From NCBI GenBank assembly GCA_023422955.1, contig JAFAGG010000041.1:1-11289 (forward strand): a stretch of DNA of 11,289 nucleotides, given 5' to 3'. The stretch is from Pseudomonadota bacterium. GTDB taxonomy: Bacteria; Pseudomonadota; Gammaproteobacteria; Burkholderiales; Burkholderiaceae_D. The position numbers and the translations under genes are program-made. Positions 1-7,395 of the stretch are shown piece by piece (position 1 is the first letter of the stretch; the number at the start of each line of letters is the position of its first letter). The notes under the pieces were generated by a model, which was not told the DNA's origin, searched no databases, and saw nothing but the letters and a program-made list of their open reading frames with translations.

Positions 1-85
1 AAATTGAAAATTGTTAGCGCGCGCGAGCAATGAAGTCAGGAAATAAATAGGGGAAACAAATAGAAAAACAAAAGGGAAACGCTGC
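1..85. other. Non-coding stretch downstream of hemY
   Basis: No gene is supported here. Read on the minus strand, as the tail of the heme transcript, positions 41-80 give a pyrimidine-rich, G-poor RNA. I see no GC-rich hairpin followed by a T-run, so no intrinsic terminator is supported. A GGGAAAC motif occurs twice (51-57 and 74-80). A GC-alternating tract lies at 17-26. The heme transcript may end by Rho-dependent termination or run into a gene beyond the window edge; the sequence does not decide. Confidence 0.4.
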
Positions 86-1282
86 TCAGTCTCGCGTCAG
101 CAGCGCACTCTTCTTGAAGTGCTCAGCCGCCTGCTCGGGATGGCCCAGCGCTTCATGCAATTCAGCGAGCTTCAAGTGAGCCAATTGCAGCAAGGAGTCG
201 TCACCCGCCTCATCCACCACCTGCTCCAGATGGCGCTGCGCCTTGCCCCATAATTTCTGCTTCTGGCAAAGCGTACCCAGGCTCAAGGCAAGCTCCAGGT
301 CGTAAGGTCTATCCTGCGCCCATGCCTCGCAACGCTCGATCTGTGCCAGCAAGGCCGGAGATCCGGTCTCGGCCGCGCAAACGCGATAGGCGCGTATCAG
401 GCGGTCATCCCATTCCTTTGCCAGCGCCGCTTCGATGATGGCGCGCGCTTCCGTATTCATCTCGCGCGCATGAAACGCATCGGCAGCGCGCCGGGCGACA
501 AAGGGACTGGTTCTTTCGGCAGCGGGAATATCATCCCAGATGGCGCGCAGGGCCTCGGAATCCTGGCCGGCATCTCCCAGCAAATGTTCATAGGCCGATT
601 CACGCAGGCGCAGCGACAAGACCGGGTTGAGCGCCTTGTTCTTATCGAGTTGCCGCACCAGGCGCAGTACTTCGCTCCAGTTGCTCATGCCCTGGTTGGC
701 CTTCAAAGCCAGGCGCAAGGCATGGATATGTCTTGCGCCGTTCGTGTTCAGTTCTTCCACGACTTCCAGCGCCTTGTCGGATTGACGCTCATCGGTCAGC
801 ATTTCCAGGGAAGTCATCAGGCGGGCGGTACGCAGGAACTCGTCATCCTCGATCTTGGACAACCATTCGTCGCGTCGCTCGGGCTGTCGCATGTGATGCG
901 CAGCGCGCGCCGCGATCAGTGCCGCCACGCCCGCATTTTCCTGCTGATTGGCGGCCCGCACGGCCGCTTTTTCCGACTGGCCGAAACGGCCTTCGAACAA
1001 GGACTTCACCGCATCGCGCAAGGCCCGGTTGCTTTCGCGCTCGCGCTTGTTGCGGCGATAGACGGCAACGCGCTGCGGCATTCCCAGCGTCATGCTCATC
1101 ACCTTGAATACGGCGTACAGCAAGGCAAATGTCAGTATCGCCAGCAGCAGGAAGAAATTCAGTGACATATCCAGCCGATAAGGCGGATAGAACAGCACGA
1201 TATTGCCGGGATTGATGCGGGCGGCAATCGCCAGACCAATCGCGGTAGCAAAGAGAATGATGAGCCAGATTAATGCGCGCAT
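86..1282 (-). CDS. hemY: HemY-type heme-biosynthesis-associated membrane TPR protein
   Basis: A 398-residue protein of the proteobacterial HemY family. This is the E. coli-type HemY, not the protoporphyrinogen oxidase given the same name in Bacillus. The N-terminus has two hydrophobic segments, about residues 2-21 and 40-62, separated by a short polar loop, followed by a basic stretch (about 70-83); this is the HemY_N arrangement and anchors the protein in the inner membrane. The rest is helical and alanine/leucine-rich, with TPR-like repeats clearest near residues 93-127 and 325-395. The family is associated with late tetrapyrrole synthesis by gene context, but no enzymatic reaction is established; a scaffold role is inference. 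It is last in the hemCDXY run, 30 bp after hemX. An AAGGA (1294-1298) lies 11 bases before the ATG, slightly distant for a ribosome binding site. Length is typical for the family. Confidence 0.9.
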   Translation of the reverse strand: MRALIWLIILFATAIGLAIAARINPGNIVLFYPPYRLDMSLNFFLLLAILTFALLYAVFKVMSMTLGMPQRVAVYRRNKRERESNRALRDAVKSLFEGRFGQSEKAAVRAANQQENAGVAALIAARAAHHMRQPERRDEWLSKIEDDEFLRTARLMTSLEMLTDERQSDKALEVVEELNTNGARHIHALRLALKANQGMSNWSEVLRLVRQLDKNKALNPVLSLRLRESAYEHLLGDAGQDSEALRAIWDDIPAAERTSPFVARRAADAFHAREMNTEARAIIEAALAKEWDDRLIRAYRVCAAETGSPALLAQIERCEAWAQDRPYDLELALSLGTLCQKQKLWGKAQRHLEQVVDEAGDDSLLQLAHLKLAELHEALGHPEQAAEHFKKSALLTRD

Positions 1283-1312
1283 ATCGGTTGGGGTCCTTCG
1301 ACAGGGATGGCG

Positions 1313-2485
1313 CTATTGCTTGGTTTTATGGGTGCGAATTGCATTCAGACTATCGGCGAGGTTCGGCATCTCGATCACCAGATTGCTGGCCTGAATTTGC
1401 TTGAGCAATTCCTGTACGGTTTGGGTTTGCTTGGCCCGAGTATCGAAATACTTCACGATCGTGTCCTGCGCCGCTCCCATGTCGCTGCGAAATGCCGTTT
1501 CATTGCGCGCCAGCAGGGCCAGACGCGCATTGAGCAGCCTAAGCTTCAGGTTTTCGCGTACAAAATAGGCATGCGAGGGAGACAGCAGCAACGCATCCGG
1601 CGTATCCACACGGCGAACCTGCACAATCTGGCGCACTTCCATCCACAATTCATGCGTCAGGCTGTTCCAGCCTCGCTCCATACGAGCCAGCCATTCATTC
1701 AGACGCCCTTCCGGCGTGGCTCCCTCTTCGGTTCCCGGCGCATTGCCGGTAAAGCGCTGAACTTTTTGTTCGGTATGAGGCACCGGCGGCTTTTCGTCGG
1801 ATAACAAGGGCATGGCGTCGATGCGGTTGATCGCGCTATCCAGTCTCAGGGCGATGCTGGCCAGATCCACGGCCGGCAGCGACTGCAAAACTTCCAGATC
1901 CTTGGCAATGGCGCGCCGGATCATGATGAATTGAGCATTGTCGTACTGCGCCAGTTTTGCATCCGCCCCTTGCAAGGCGATCAGCGCGCCGCGCACATTG
2001 CCCGCCAATTGCAATTGCTGGCTGGCGGTGGACAGCACCTGCTCGATTTCAGCCAGGACCCAATCGTCCCGCGTCTTGGAGAGATCCTGATAAAGCTGCT
2101 CGATCGCAGCCCATTGTCCCTGCGCTTCCAACTGCTTGTTTTCCAGCCCGCTCACCTTGATCTGCAGCTGCTGCAACTGCCCCTGGACCGATTTGGCGGC
2201 ATCGCGGGTTTCGTTGGCCAAGCCTTCGCCTGCGTGGAGGCGCCGGCTTACGTCCTGACGCAAGTCGGTGATTTCAGACTGCATGGTCCACCAAGCCGTA
2301 CCCAATCCCGCTGCCAGCGCCAATATCAACAGATAGGCCACCGCCTGCGACGCCGGCGCACGGGATGTTTTTTCCGAAACGGGCGGCTCGGCCGCATTGA
2401 CCTCGACCGCTTTATTTTCGGGAGGCAAAGGCGCTGGAGATGGCACGGATTCGCTGGATGAAGGATTTTCGTTCATGGGCTGCAT
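1313..2485 (-). CDS. hemX: HemX-type single-pass membrane protein (not a demonstrated methyltransferase)
   Basis: A 390-residue HemX-family protein. Order: a cytoplasmic Pro/Glu/Ala/Ser-rich low-complexity segment (1-47), one transmembrane helix (about 48-66), a coiled-coil-like region (about 68-135) with repeated Q/L heptads, then the helical core. The core carries the family-typical motif RDDWVLAEIEQVL (139-151) followed by a VRGALIALQGAD stretch (164-175). Databases often label the family 'uroporphyrin-III C-methyltransferase'; nothing resembling the SAM-binding methyltransferase fold is visible, so I do not support that activity. Its position between hemD and hemY suggests a role in organising the heme pathway at the membrane (inference). 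Two starts are possible: ATG at 2485, or ATG at 2476 (residue 4), which forms an ATGA 4-bp overlap with the hemD stop. Neither has a clear ribosome binding site. I list the longer form but consider 2476 equally likely. Confidence 0.88.
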   Translation of the reverse strand: MQPMNENPSSSESVPSPAPLPPENKAVEVNAAEPPVSEKTSRAPASQAVAYLLILALAAGLGTAWWTMQSEITDLRQDVSRRLHAGEGLANETRDAAKSVQGQLQQLQIKVSGLENKQLEAQGQWAAIEQLYQDLSKTRDDWVLAEIEQVLSTASQQLQLAGNVRGALIALQGADAKLAQYDNAQFIMIRRAIAKDLEVLQSLPAVDLASIALRLDSAINRIDAMPLLSDEKPPVPHTEQKVQRFTGNAPGTEEGATPEGRLNEWLARMERGWNSLTHELWMEVRQIVQVRRVDTPDALLLSPSHAYFVRENLKLRLLNARLALLARNETAFRSDMGAAQDTIVKYFDTRAKQTQTVQELLKQIQASNLVIEMPNLADSLNAIRTHKTKQ

Positions 2486-3243
2486 TGTAACGCGGCAATC
2501 ACGGATTCGTCGCCTGATCCGGTCAGAGTAATATGCTCAAATTCAAGGGTTCGCGCCATTTCTGCTATCCGGACATGGGGAATGATCATCCGCTGCTGCT
2601 GCAGTCGCGCCACACCGGGCTTGCCGGCCACCGCATCGACCATGTCCAGCAAGTTGCGCAAGGCTTCCGAGCTGGTCACCACCCAGGTACTGTCGTCGCT
2701 TAGCAACGCCTGCAACTGTTCGCGCCGGACCTCATTTAATAGAGGGGCGCTGCGCCGGTAAGCCGCCACCTGCTCCACGCTTGCGCCGACCCCACGCAAT
2801 GCATTGGTCAGCAATTCGCGTCCGCTCTCACCGCGCACCACCAGCACGGTTTTATCCCGCAAAATTTCCAGGTCCAGCACTTCGAGCAGGGTTTCGGAAT
2901 CGCTGCGGAACGGATCCCGCGGCCGGAAGATGCGCGCATTCGCATCGTTGACGCCATGCCGCTCCAAGGCGCGCCGACTGCCCTCGCCGACCACCGCGAT
3001 GGCCACCTCGGCCGGCCAGGCATCGATGATTCGGAAAGCGGCGTCGATCGCGTTCGGACTGACGAAGACCACCATTGCGTAAGAGTGCAGATTCGCGAGC
3101 ACTGCCCGCAAGCCGCTGTCGTCAGGCAGCGCGGAAATCTCCAGCAGGGGAAACACCACCGCCTCGCGTCCCAGCGCCCTCACCTGAGCGGCGAGATCAT
3201 GGGCTTGAGCCAAGGGGCGGGTGATGACAACCGGATCAGGCAT
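2473..3243 (-). CDS. hemD: Uroporphyrinogen-III synthase
   Basis: A 256-residue HemD. It closes and isomerises hydroxymethylbilane, the HemC product, to uroporphyrinogen III, the branch point to heme, siroheme and cobalamin; it is cytosolic. The family is weakly conserved but shows the expected two-lobe layout: VVITRPLAQAHDLAAQ at the start (5-20), VVFVSPNAIDAAF at the first lobe edge (58-70), AVVGEGSRRALE (83-94), VLVVRGESGRELL (133-145), a lobe-linking AAYRR (160-164) and VVTSSEALRNLL (198-209). The open frame extends upstream to 3369, but those 42 codons lie inside hemC in another frame and encode Cys/Arg-rich sequence unlike the family. The ATG at 3243 places the conserved ITRP motif near the terminus and gives an 8-bp overlap (ATGCCTGA) with the hemC stop, indicating translational coupling. 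Length is normal (about 245-270). Confidence 0.93.
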   Translation of the reverse strand: MPDPVVITRPLAQAHDLAAQVRALGREAVVFPLLEISALPDDSGLRAVLANLHSYAMVVFVSPNAIDAAFRIIDAWPAEVAIAVVGEGSRRALERHGVNDANARIFRPRDPFRSDSETLLEVLDLEILRDKTVLVVRGESGRELLTNALRGVGASVEQVAAYRRSAPLLNEVRREQLQALLSDDSTWVVTSSEALRNLLDMVDAVAGKPGVARLQQQRMIIPHVRIAEMARTLEFEHITLTGSGDESVIAALQCSP

Positions 3244-4177
3244 CCGCTTTGCAGGCTTGCAGGATCGCGTCGGCATCCTGGCTGCGCAGGGCCTGAGCAA
3301 TCTGGCGTCCCAGCTGTTCCGGATCTTCCTTGGCGCCTTGCAGCACAGCCTTGGCCACCCGCTTGCCATCCGGCGTCGCTACCATGGCCTGCAACTGCAT
3401 CTGCGCGTCGCTTATCGTGGCAAATGCCGCCAGCGGAATCTGGCAACTGCCGCCGAATTCGCGCGACAGCATGCGCTCGGCGCGCACTGTCAGCTCGGTT
3501 TCGCGATGATTCAGCGGCGCCAGCAAGGCCAGCAATTCCGGGCGATCGGCAGAAATTTCTATCGCCATCGCGCCTTGTCCGGGCGCAGGCAGGCTTTGTT
3601 CCGGATCGAGCAGCATGCGTATGCGCTGCGACAGGCCCAGGCGTATCAGTCCGGCGGCGGCCAGGATAATGGCGGAATATTCGCCGCGATCCAGCTTGCC
3701 GAGACGGGTATCGAGATTGCCGCGCAGCGGCTGCACCACCAGATGGGGATAACGCATCTTGACCATGGCCTGGCGCCGCAGGCTGCTGGTACCGACCACC
3801 GCGCCCGCCGGCAAATCATCCAGCGACGCATGATTCGGCGACACCAGCGCGTCACGCGGATCTTCGCGTTCCAGCACGGCCGCCAACGCAAAGCCTTGCG
3901 GCAATTCCATCGGCACATCCTTGAGCGAATGCACCGCCAGATCGGCGCGTCCTTCGGACATGGCCACTTCCAGTTCCTTGACAAACAGGCCCTTGCCGCC
4001 GACCTTGGACAGCGTGCGATCCAGTATCTGATCGCCGCGAGTTGTCATGCCGAGAATCTCAACGGTCGTATGCGGATATAATACGGCGAGTTTTTCGCGC
4101 ACATGTTCGGCCTGCCACATGGCCAGACGGCTTTCGCGCGAAGCGATGACGATTTTTGAGGGAATAGGGACGTTCAA
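3236..4177 (-). CDS. hemC: Hydroxymethylbilane synthase (porphobilinogen deaminase), TTG start
   Basis: A 313-residue HemC. It polymerises four porphobilinogens into hydroxymethylbilane using a covalently bound dipyrromethane cofactor, in the cytosol. Visible family landmarks: KIVIASRESRLAMWQ (8-22), HSLKDVPMELP (83-93) with the catalytic aspartate Asp87, VGTSSLRRQAM (128-138), LRGNLDTRLGKLD (151-163), LPAPGQGAMAIE (196-207), and EFGGSCQIPLAAFA (240-253), in which Cys245 is the cofactor attachment residue. Length matches the family (about 305-315). The start is TTG at 4177. No ATG or GTG lies in frame between an upstream TAA and the conserved KIVIASR motif, and the first internal Met (20) would remove it. 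A weak GAAAG sits 8 bases upstream. It is the first gene of the hemCDXY operon and divergent from ppc. Confidence 0.96.
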   Translation of the reverse strand: MNVPIPSKIVIASRESRLAMWQAEHVREKLAVLYPHTTVEILGMTTRGDQILDRTLSKVGGKGLFVKELEVAMSEGRADLAVHSLKDVPMELPQGFALAAVLEREDPRDALVSPNHASLDDLPAGAVVGTSSLRRQAMVKMRYPHLVVQPLRGNLDTRLGKLDRGEYSAIILAAAGLIRLGLSQRIRMLLDPEQSLPAPGQGAMAIEISADRPELLALLAPLNHRETELTVRAERMLSREFGGSCQIPLAAFATISDAQMQLQAMVATPDGKRVAKAVLQGAKEDPEQLGRQIAQALRSQDADAILQACKADA

Positions 4178-4200
4178 AGCGAATACTTTCGTTTATGGCT

Positions 4201-4228
4201 GTTATCGATAGGCATCCGAGCCTGTCGA
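4201..4228 (-). promoter_or_regulatory. Candidate sigma-70 promoter for the hemCDXY operon
   Basis: On the minus strand TCGACA (4228-4223, 5 of 6 to TTGACA) is followed after 16 bases by GATAAC (4206-4201, 4 of 6 to TATAAT). Transcription would begin near 4194, giving a leader of about 17 bases before the TTG start. The -35 lies within the 8-bp palindrome TGTCGACA (4223-4230). The -10 match is weak, so this is a candidate only. Confidence 0.33.
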
Positions 4229-4242
4229 CATACAGCCGACAC

Positions 4243-4268
4243 TGATAAAAATTTGTCCGATTTTATCA
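4243..4268. repeat. Perfect 8-bp inverted repeat in the hemC/ppc divergent control region
   Basis: TGATAAAA (4243-4250) and its exact reverse complement TTTTATCA (4261-4268) are separated by 10 bases. The pairing stops at both ends, so the arms are exactly 8 bp. The arm centres are 18 bp apart, compatible with a dimeric regulator binding nearly the same DNA face. It sits between the hemC and ppc starts, upstream of both. The right arm contains TATCAT (4264-4269), which could act as a ppc -10, so a bound protein could affect ppc. The regulator is unknown. Confidence 0.5.
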
Positions 4269-4340
4269 TGGGGCACCGCCCCGGTCCCGTTTGCCGACAT
4301 CCTGTTTGAGTTACTGTTCTACTGTTCACTACCGCTTGTC

Positions 4341-7199
4341 ATGCCAAAGAAACCTACAGAACGATCCCCTGCCGTTGACACTCCCGATAAAGACGCACCG
4401 CTCAAGGAAGACATTCGCCTGCTGGGGCGCATGCTTGGCGATGTCTTGCGCGACAAGGAGGGCGAATCGGTATTTGACGTCGTGGAAACCATACGCCAGA
4501 CGGCGGTGCGTTTCCGGCGCGAAGCGGATGCCCAGGCCGGCGCGAATCTGGACAGGCTGCTCAAGAAGCTGACCCGCGAGCAGACGATTTCCGTGGTGCG
4601 GGCGTTTTCCTACTTCTCTCACCTCGCCAATATCGCCGAAGACCAGCATCACAACCGTCGCCGCCGCGCGCATCTGCTGGCGGGTTCCGCGCCGCAGCAA
4701 GGAAGCGTTGCGTATGCGCTCAGCCGGCTCGACGAAGCCGGCGTACCGGTTACCGCCATCCGCAATTTTTTCAAGGATGCCCTGATTTCACCGGTGCTCA
4801 CTGCGCATCCAACCGAGGTGCAGCGCAAGAGCATCCTGGATGCCGAACATCAAATCGCGCGCCTGCTGGCCGAACGCGATCTACCGCTGACGCCGAAAGA
4901 ACTGGACCGCAACACGGAGCTGCTGCACGCGCAGGTAGCCACGCTCTGGCAGACCCGCATGCTGCGCTACACCAAGCTGACGGTCGGCGATGAAATCGAG
5001 AATGCGCTGTCCTATTACAGCATCACCTTCCTGAATGAATTGCCTGAGCTGTATCAGGACATAGAAGAAGAGATCGGCGCACAATTCCCCTCCCGCACCA
5101 ACAGCCGGAAAGACAAGCCGCTCCTGCCGCATTTCTTCCAGATGGGCAGCTGGATAGGCGGCGACCGCGACGGCAATCCCAATGTCAACGCAGAAACCAT
5201 GCGTCATGCGGTAGCGCGGCAGGCTGGCACCATCTTTGATTTTTACCTGGATGAAGTGCATACGCTGGGCTTCCAGCTGTCGGTCTCTACCCTGCTGACC
5301 AAGGTCAGTCCCGAATTGCAGGCACTGGCGGATGCTTCGCCCGATGTGTCCGCCCATCGCGCGGATGAGCCCTACCGGCGCGCACTGGTCGGCATTTACA
5401 GCCGCCTGGCCGCCACGGCGCGCGCACTGGGCGTCACGGAAATCTTCCGCCCGGAAATCGGCCAAGGCCAGCCGTATGCCAATGCCGCCGAATTCGCGAA
5501 CGACTTGCAGATCCTGATGGATTCGCTCAAGGCGCATCACGGCGACATGCTGGTCAAACCCCAGTTGCTGAAACTGCGCCGCGCCGCTGACGTGTTCGGC
5601 TTCCACCTGGCGACGCTGGACATGCGCCAGAGTTCGGATGTCCATGAACGCGTGCTCGCCGAACTCTTTGCCTGCGCGAAGGTGGAAGGCAATTATGCGA
5701 AATTGCCGGAGCAGGAAAAGGTGGCCTTGCTGCTGCGCGAACTCGACAATCCTCGCCTGCTCTTCTCGCCGTACGCCAGCTATTCGGAAGAAACCTGCTC
5801 CGAGCTCGAAATCATGCGCACGGCGCGCGAGATGCGCCAGCGCTACGGCGAGCGCGTGATTCGCAACTACATCATCTCGCACACGGAAACCGTCTCCGAC
5901 ATGCTGGAAGTGCTGCTGCTGCAGCGCGAAGCCGGCCTGCTGCGCGCCCAGCGCCAGGCCGATGGCAAACTCGATCTGCACGTCGACCTGATGGTGATTC
6001 CGCTGTTCGAAACCATCCCCGACCTGCGCAACTCCGCCGGCATCATGGATGAATGGCTGCAAGTGCCGCTGGTACGCGAAACCGTTAGCCGGCAAGGCAA
6101 GCTGCAGGAAGTCATGCTGGGTTATTCCGACTCCAACAAGGATGGCGGTTTCCTGACCTCGACCTGGGAACTGTACAAGGCAGAACTGCAACTGCTCGAA
6201 GTATTCGATCGCGCCGGCATACGCCTGCGGCTGTTCCATGGCCGCGGCGGTACCGTAGGACGCGGCGGTGGCCCCAGTTATGATGCCGTGCTGGCTCAAC
6301 CGCCCGGCACCGTGAACGGCCAGCTGCGCCTGACCGAACAAGGCGAAATCATTGCGTCCAAGTTTTCCAACCCGGAAATCGGCCGCCGAAACCTGGAAAC
6401 CCTGGTGGCTGCCACGCTGGAAGCCAGCCTGATGCCGCATCCGGTCAAGGGCAAGCGCGCCCAGCAACTGGCCGAGTTCGAGCGCGTGATGGAAGAACTG
6501 TCGGATCGCGCTTACCAGGCTTATCGCAACCTGGTGTATGACACGCCGGGCTTCACCGATTACTTCTTCAGTTCCACGCCCATAGGCGAAATCGCCGAAC
6601 TGAATATCGGCTCGCGCCCCGCCTCGCGCAAGGCCACTCGCCGCATCGAAGACCTGCGCGCGATTCCATGGAGTTTTTCCTGGGGTCAGTGCCGCCTGCT
6701 GCTGCCGGGCTGGTACGGCTTCGGCAGCGCCGTGGCATCCTGGCTGGAAGACAGCGCATCCACCCGCGAGAAGGGCGCGCGCCTGGCGACGCTGCGCAGC
6801 ATGTACCAGGAATGGCCTTTCTTCGCGACCCTGCTGTCCAATATGGACATGGTGCTGGCCAAGACCGATCTGGCGGTGGCTTCCCGCTATGCCGAACTGG
6901 TACCGGACAGGCGCCTGCGCAAGGCCATCTTCAACCGCATCGTGGCCGAGCATGAGCGCACCTCATCCACGCTGGCGTCGATCAGCGGCTACCGCGAACG
7001 CCTGGCCACCAATCCGCTGCTGGCACGCTCGATCAAGAATCGCTTTGCCTATCTCGATCCGCTGAACCACTTGCAAGTGGAATTGCTGAAGCGCCACCGC
7101 GCCGCGATAGCCGGTGACGACGAAATGGATCAGCGCGTCAAGCGCGGCATACACCTGTCCATCAACGGCATTGCCGCCGGCCTGCGCAATACCGGCTGA
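4341..7199 (+). CDS. ppc: Phosphoenolpyruvate carboxylase
   Basis: A 952-residue PEP carboxylase. It adds bicarbonate to phosphoenolpyruvate, giving oxaloacetate and phosphate, the anaplerotic feed of the TCA cycle and aspartate-family amino acids; it is a cytosolic tetramer. Motifs in order: VLTAHPTEVQRKS (152-164) with catalytic His156; GSWIGGDRDGNPNV (269-282); LDMRQSSDVHE (426-436); VMLGYSDSNKDGG (591-603) with Lys600; LFHGRGGTVGRGG (631-643) with His633, Arg635 and Arg641; RAIPWSFSWGQCRLLLPGW (773-791); and the terminal GIAAGLRNTG (943-952). By alignment from memory with the E. coli enzyme, the inhibitory aspartate site residues correspond to Arg641, Lys841, Arg901 and Asn950, all present, so aspartate feedback is expected. 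It is longer than E. coli (883) mainly through an N-terminal polar extension and internal loops. The ATG has no recognisable Shine-Dalgarno; no alternative start is better. A small GGGGC-ACC-GCCCC hairpin (4270-4282) may lie in its leader. Confidence 0.98.
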   Translation: MPKKPTERSPAVDTPDKDAPLKEDIRLLGRMLGDVLRDKEGESVFDVVETIRQTAVRFRREADAQAGANLDRLLKKLTREQTISVVRAFSYFSHLANIAEDQHHNRRRRAHLLAGSAPQQGSVAYALSRLDEAGVPVTAIRNFFKDALISPVLTAHPTEVQRKSILDAEHQIARLLAERDLPLTPKELDRNTELLHAQVATLWQTRMLRYTKLTVGDEIENALSYYSITFLNELPELYQDIEEEIGAQFPSRTNSRKDKPLLPHFFQMGSWIGGDRDGNPNVNAETMRHAVARQAGTIFDFYLDEVHTLGFQLSVSTLLTKVSPELQALADASPDVSAHRADEPYRRALVGIYSRLAATARALGVTEIFRPEIGQGQPYANAAEFANDLQILMDSLKAHHGDMLVKPQLLKLRRAADVFGFHLATLDMRQSSDVHERVLAELFACAKVEGNYAKLPEQEKVALLLRELDNPRLLFSPYASYSEETCSELEIMRTAREMRQRYGERVIRNYIISHTETVSDMLEVLLLQREAGLLRAQRQADGKLDLHVDLMVIPLFETIPDLRNSAGIMDEWLQVPLVRETVSRQGKLQEVMLGYSDSNKDGGFLTSTWELYKAELQLLEVFDRAGIRLRLFHGRGGTVGRGGGPSYDAVLAQPPGTVNGQLRLTEQGEIIASKFSNPEIGRRNLETLVAATLEASLMPHPVKGKRAQQLAEFERVMEELSDRAYQAYRNLVYDTPGFTDYFFSSTPIGEIAELNIGSRPASRKATRRIEDLRAIPWSFSWGQCRLLLPGWYGFGSAVASWLEDSASTREKGARLATLRSMYQEWPFFATLLSNMDMVLAKTDLAVASRYAELVPDRRLRKAIFNRIVAEHERTSSTLASISGYRERLATNPLLARSIKNRFAYLDPLNHLQVELLKRHRAAIAGDDEMDQRVKRGIHLSINGIAAGLRNTG

Positions 7200-7221
7200 T
7201 ACGCTTCATTAAGCCGCAAAG

Positions 7222-7253
7222 AAAAAGGGGTGCCGATCAGGCGCCCCTTTTTT
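7222..7253 (+). terminator. Intrinsic terminator after ppc
   Basis: A 13-bp stem (7222-7234 with 7240-7252, one T-G wobble, the rest Watson-Crick) closes a 5-base GATCA loop and is followed by a T-run (7248-7253). It starts 23 bases after the ppc stop. The stem base is A-rich on the left, so the structure would also have a short U-run if transcribed from the other strand, but no minus-strand gene arrives here. It isolates ppc from argH. Confidence 0.9.
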
Positions 7254-7365
7254 ATTGGCTTCACACTCAACACACTCAAGAGTGAGCAACCTTCTCCGAC
7301 ACGGACTTTCCGCGCCAAACCCCGCGAATTAGCAGCCCAATCGGGAGAAGGAGGCTGGCTTGTTC

Positions 7366-7371
7366 TATAAT
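7366..7371 (+). promoter_or_regulatory. argH promoter, perfect -10 TATAAT
   Basis: TATAAT (7366-7371) lies 24 bases before the argH ATG. Transcription would start near 7378, leaving a leader of about 18 bases. No good -35 is present at 16-18 bp spacing (the region reads GGGAGA), so recognition may depend on an activator or on upstream contacts. The rest of the ppc-argH gap (7254-7365) shows only a small CACTC-AA-GAGTG palindrome at 7273-7284. No ARG box or attenuator is recognised. Confidence 0.55.
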
Positions 7372-7395
7372 CGCGTGATTCACCGGAATCCGATT

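Noticed and set aside
470..1165. Plus-strand frames opposite hemY (231 and 124 codons)
   Set aside because: They are shadows of hemY; compositions are skewed and there is no ribosome binding site or family similarity.
3244..3369. An N-terminal extension of HemD by 42 codons
   Set aside because: These codons overlap hemC in another frame and encode Cys/Arg-rich residues unlike any HemD start; the ATG at 3243 fits the family and couples to the hemC stop.
3221..4081. A 286-codon plus-strand frame opposite hemC
   Set aside because: It is antisense to all key HemC motifs and rich in Gln, His and Arg; no independent evidence for a gene.
4881..6953. A 690-codon open frame antisense to ppc
   Set aside because: It lies wholly inside ppc, whose catalytic motifs are unmistakable. 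The antisense product is rich in Gln, His, Arg and Ala with no family resemblance, which is the usual by-product of biased codon use in high-GC genes.
7273..7284. A CACTC-AA-GAGTG palindrome between ppc and argH
   Set aside because: It is too short, has a two-base centre unable to form a hairpin loop, and lies away from the promoter; probably chance.
7360..7395. A TTG start adding 12 residues to ArgH
   Set aside because: It lies upstream of the predicted transcription start, around a perfect TATAAT, and the extra residues do not match the family.
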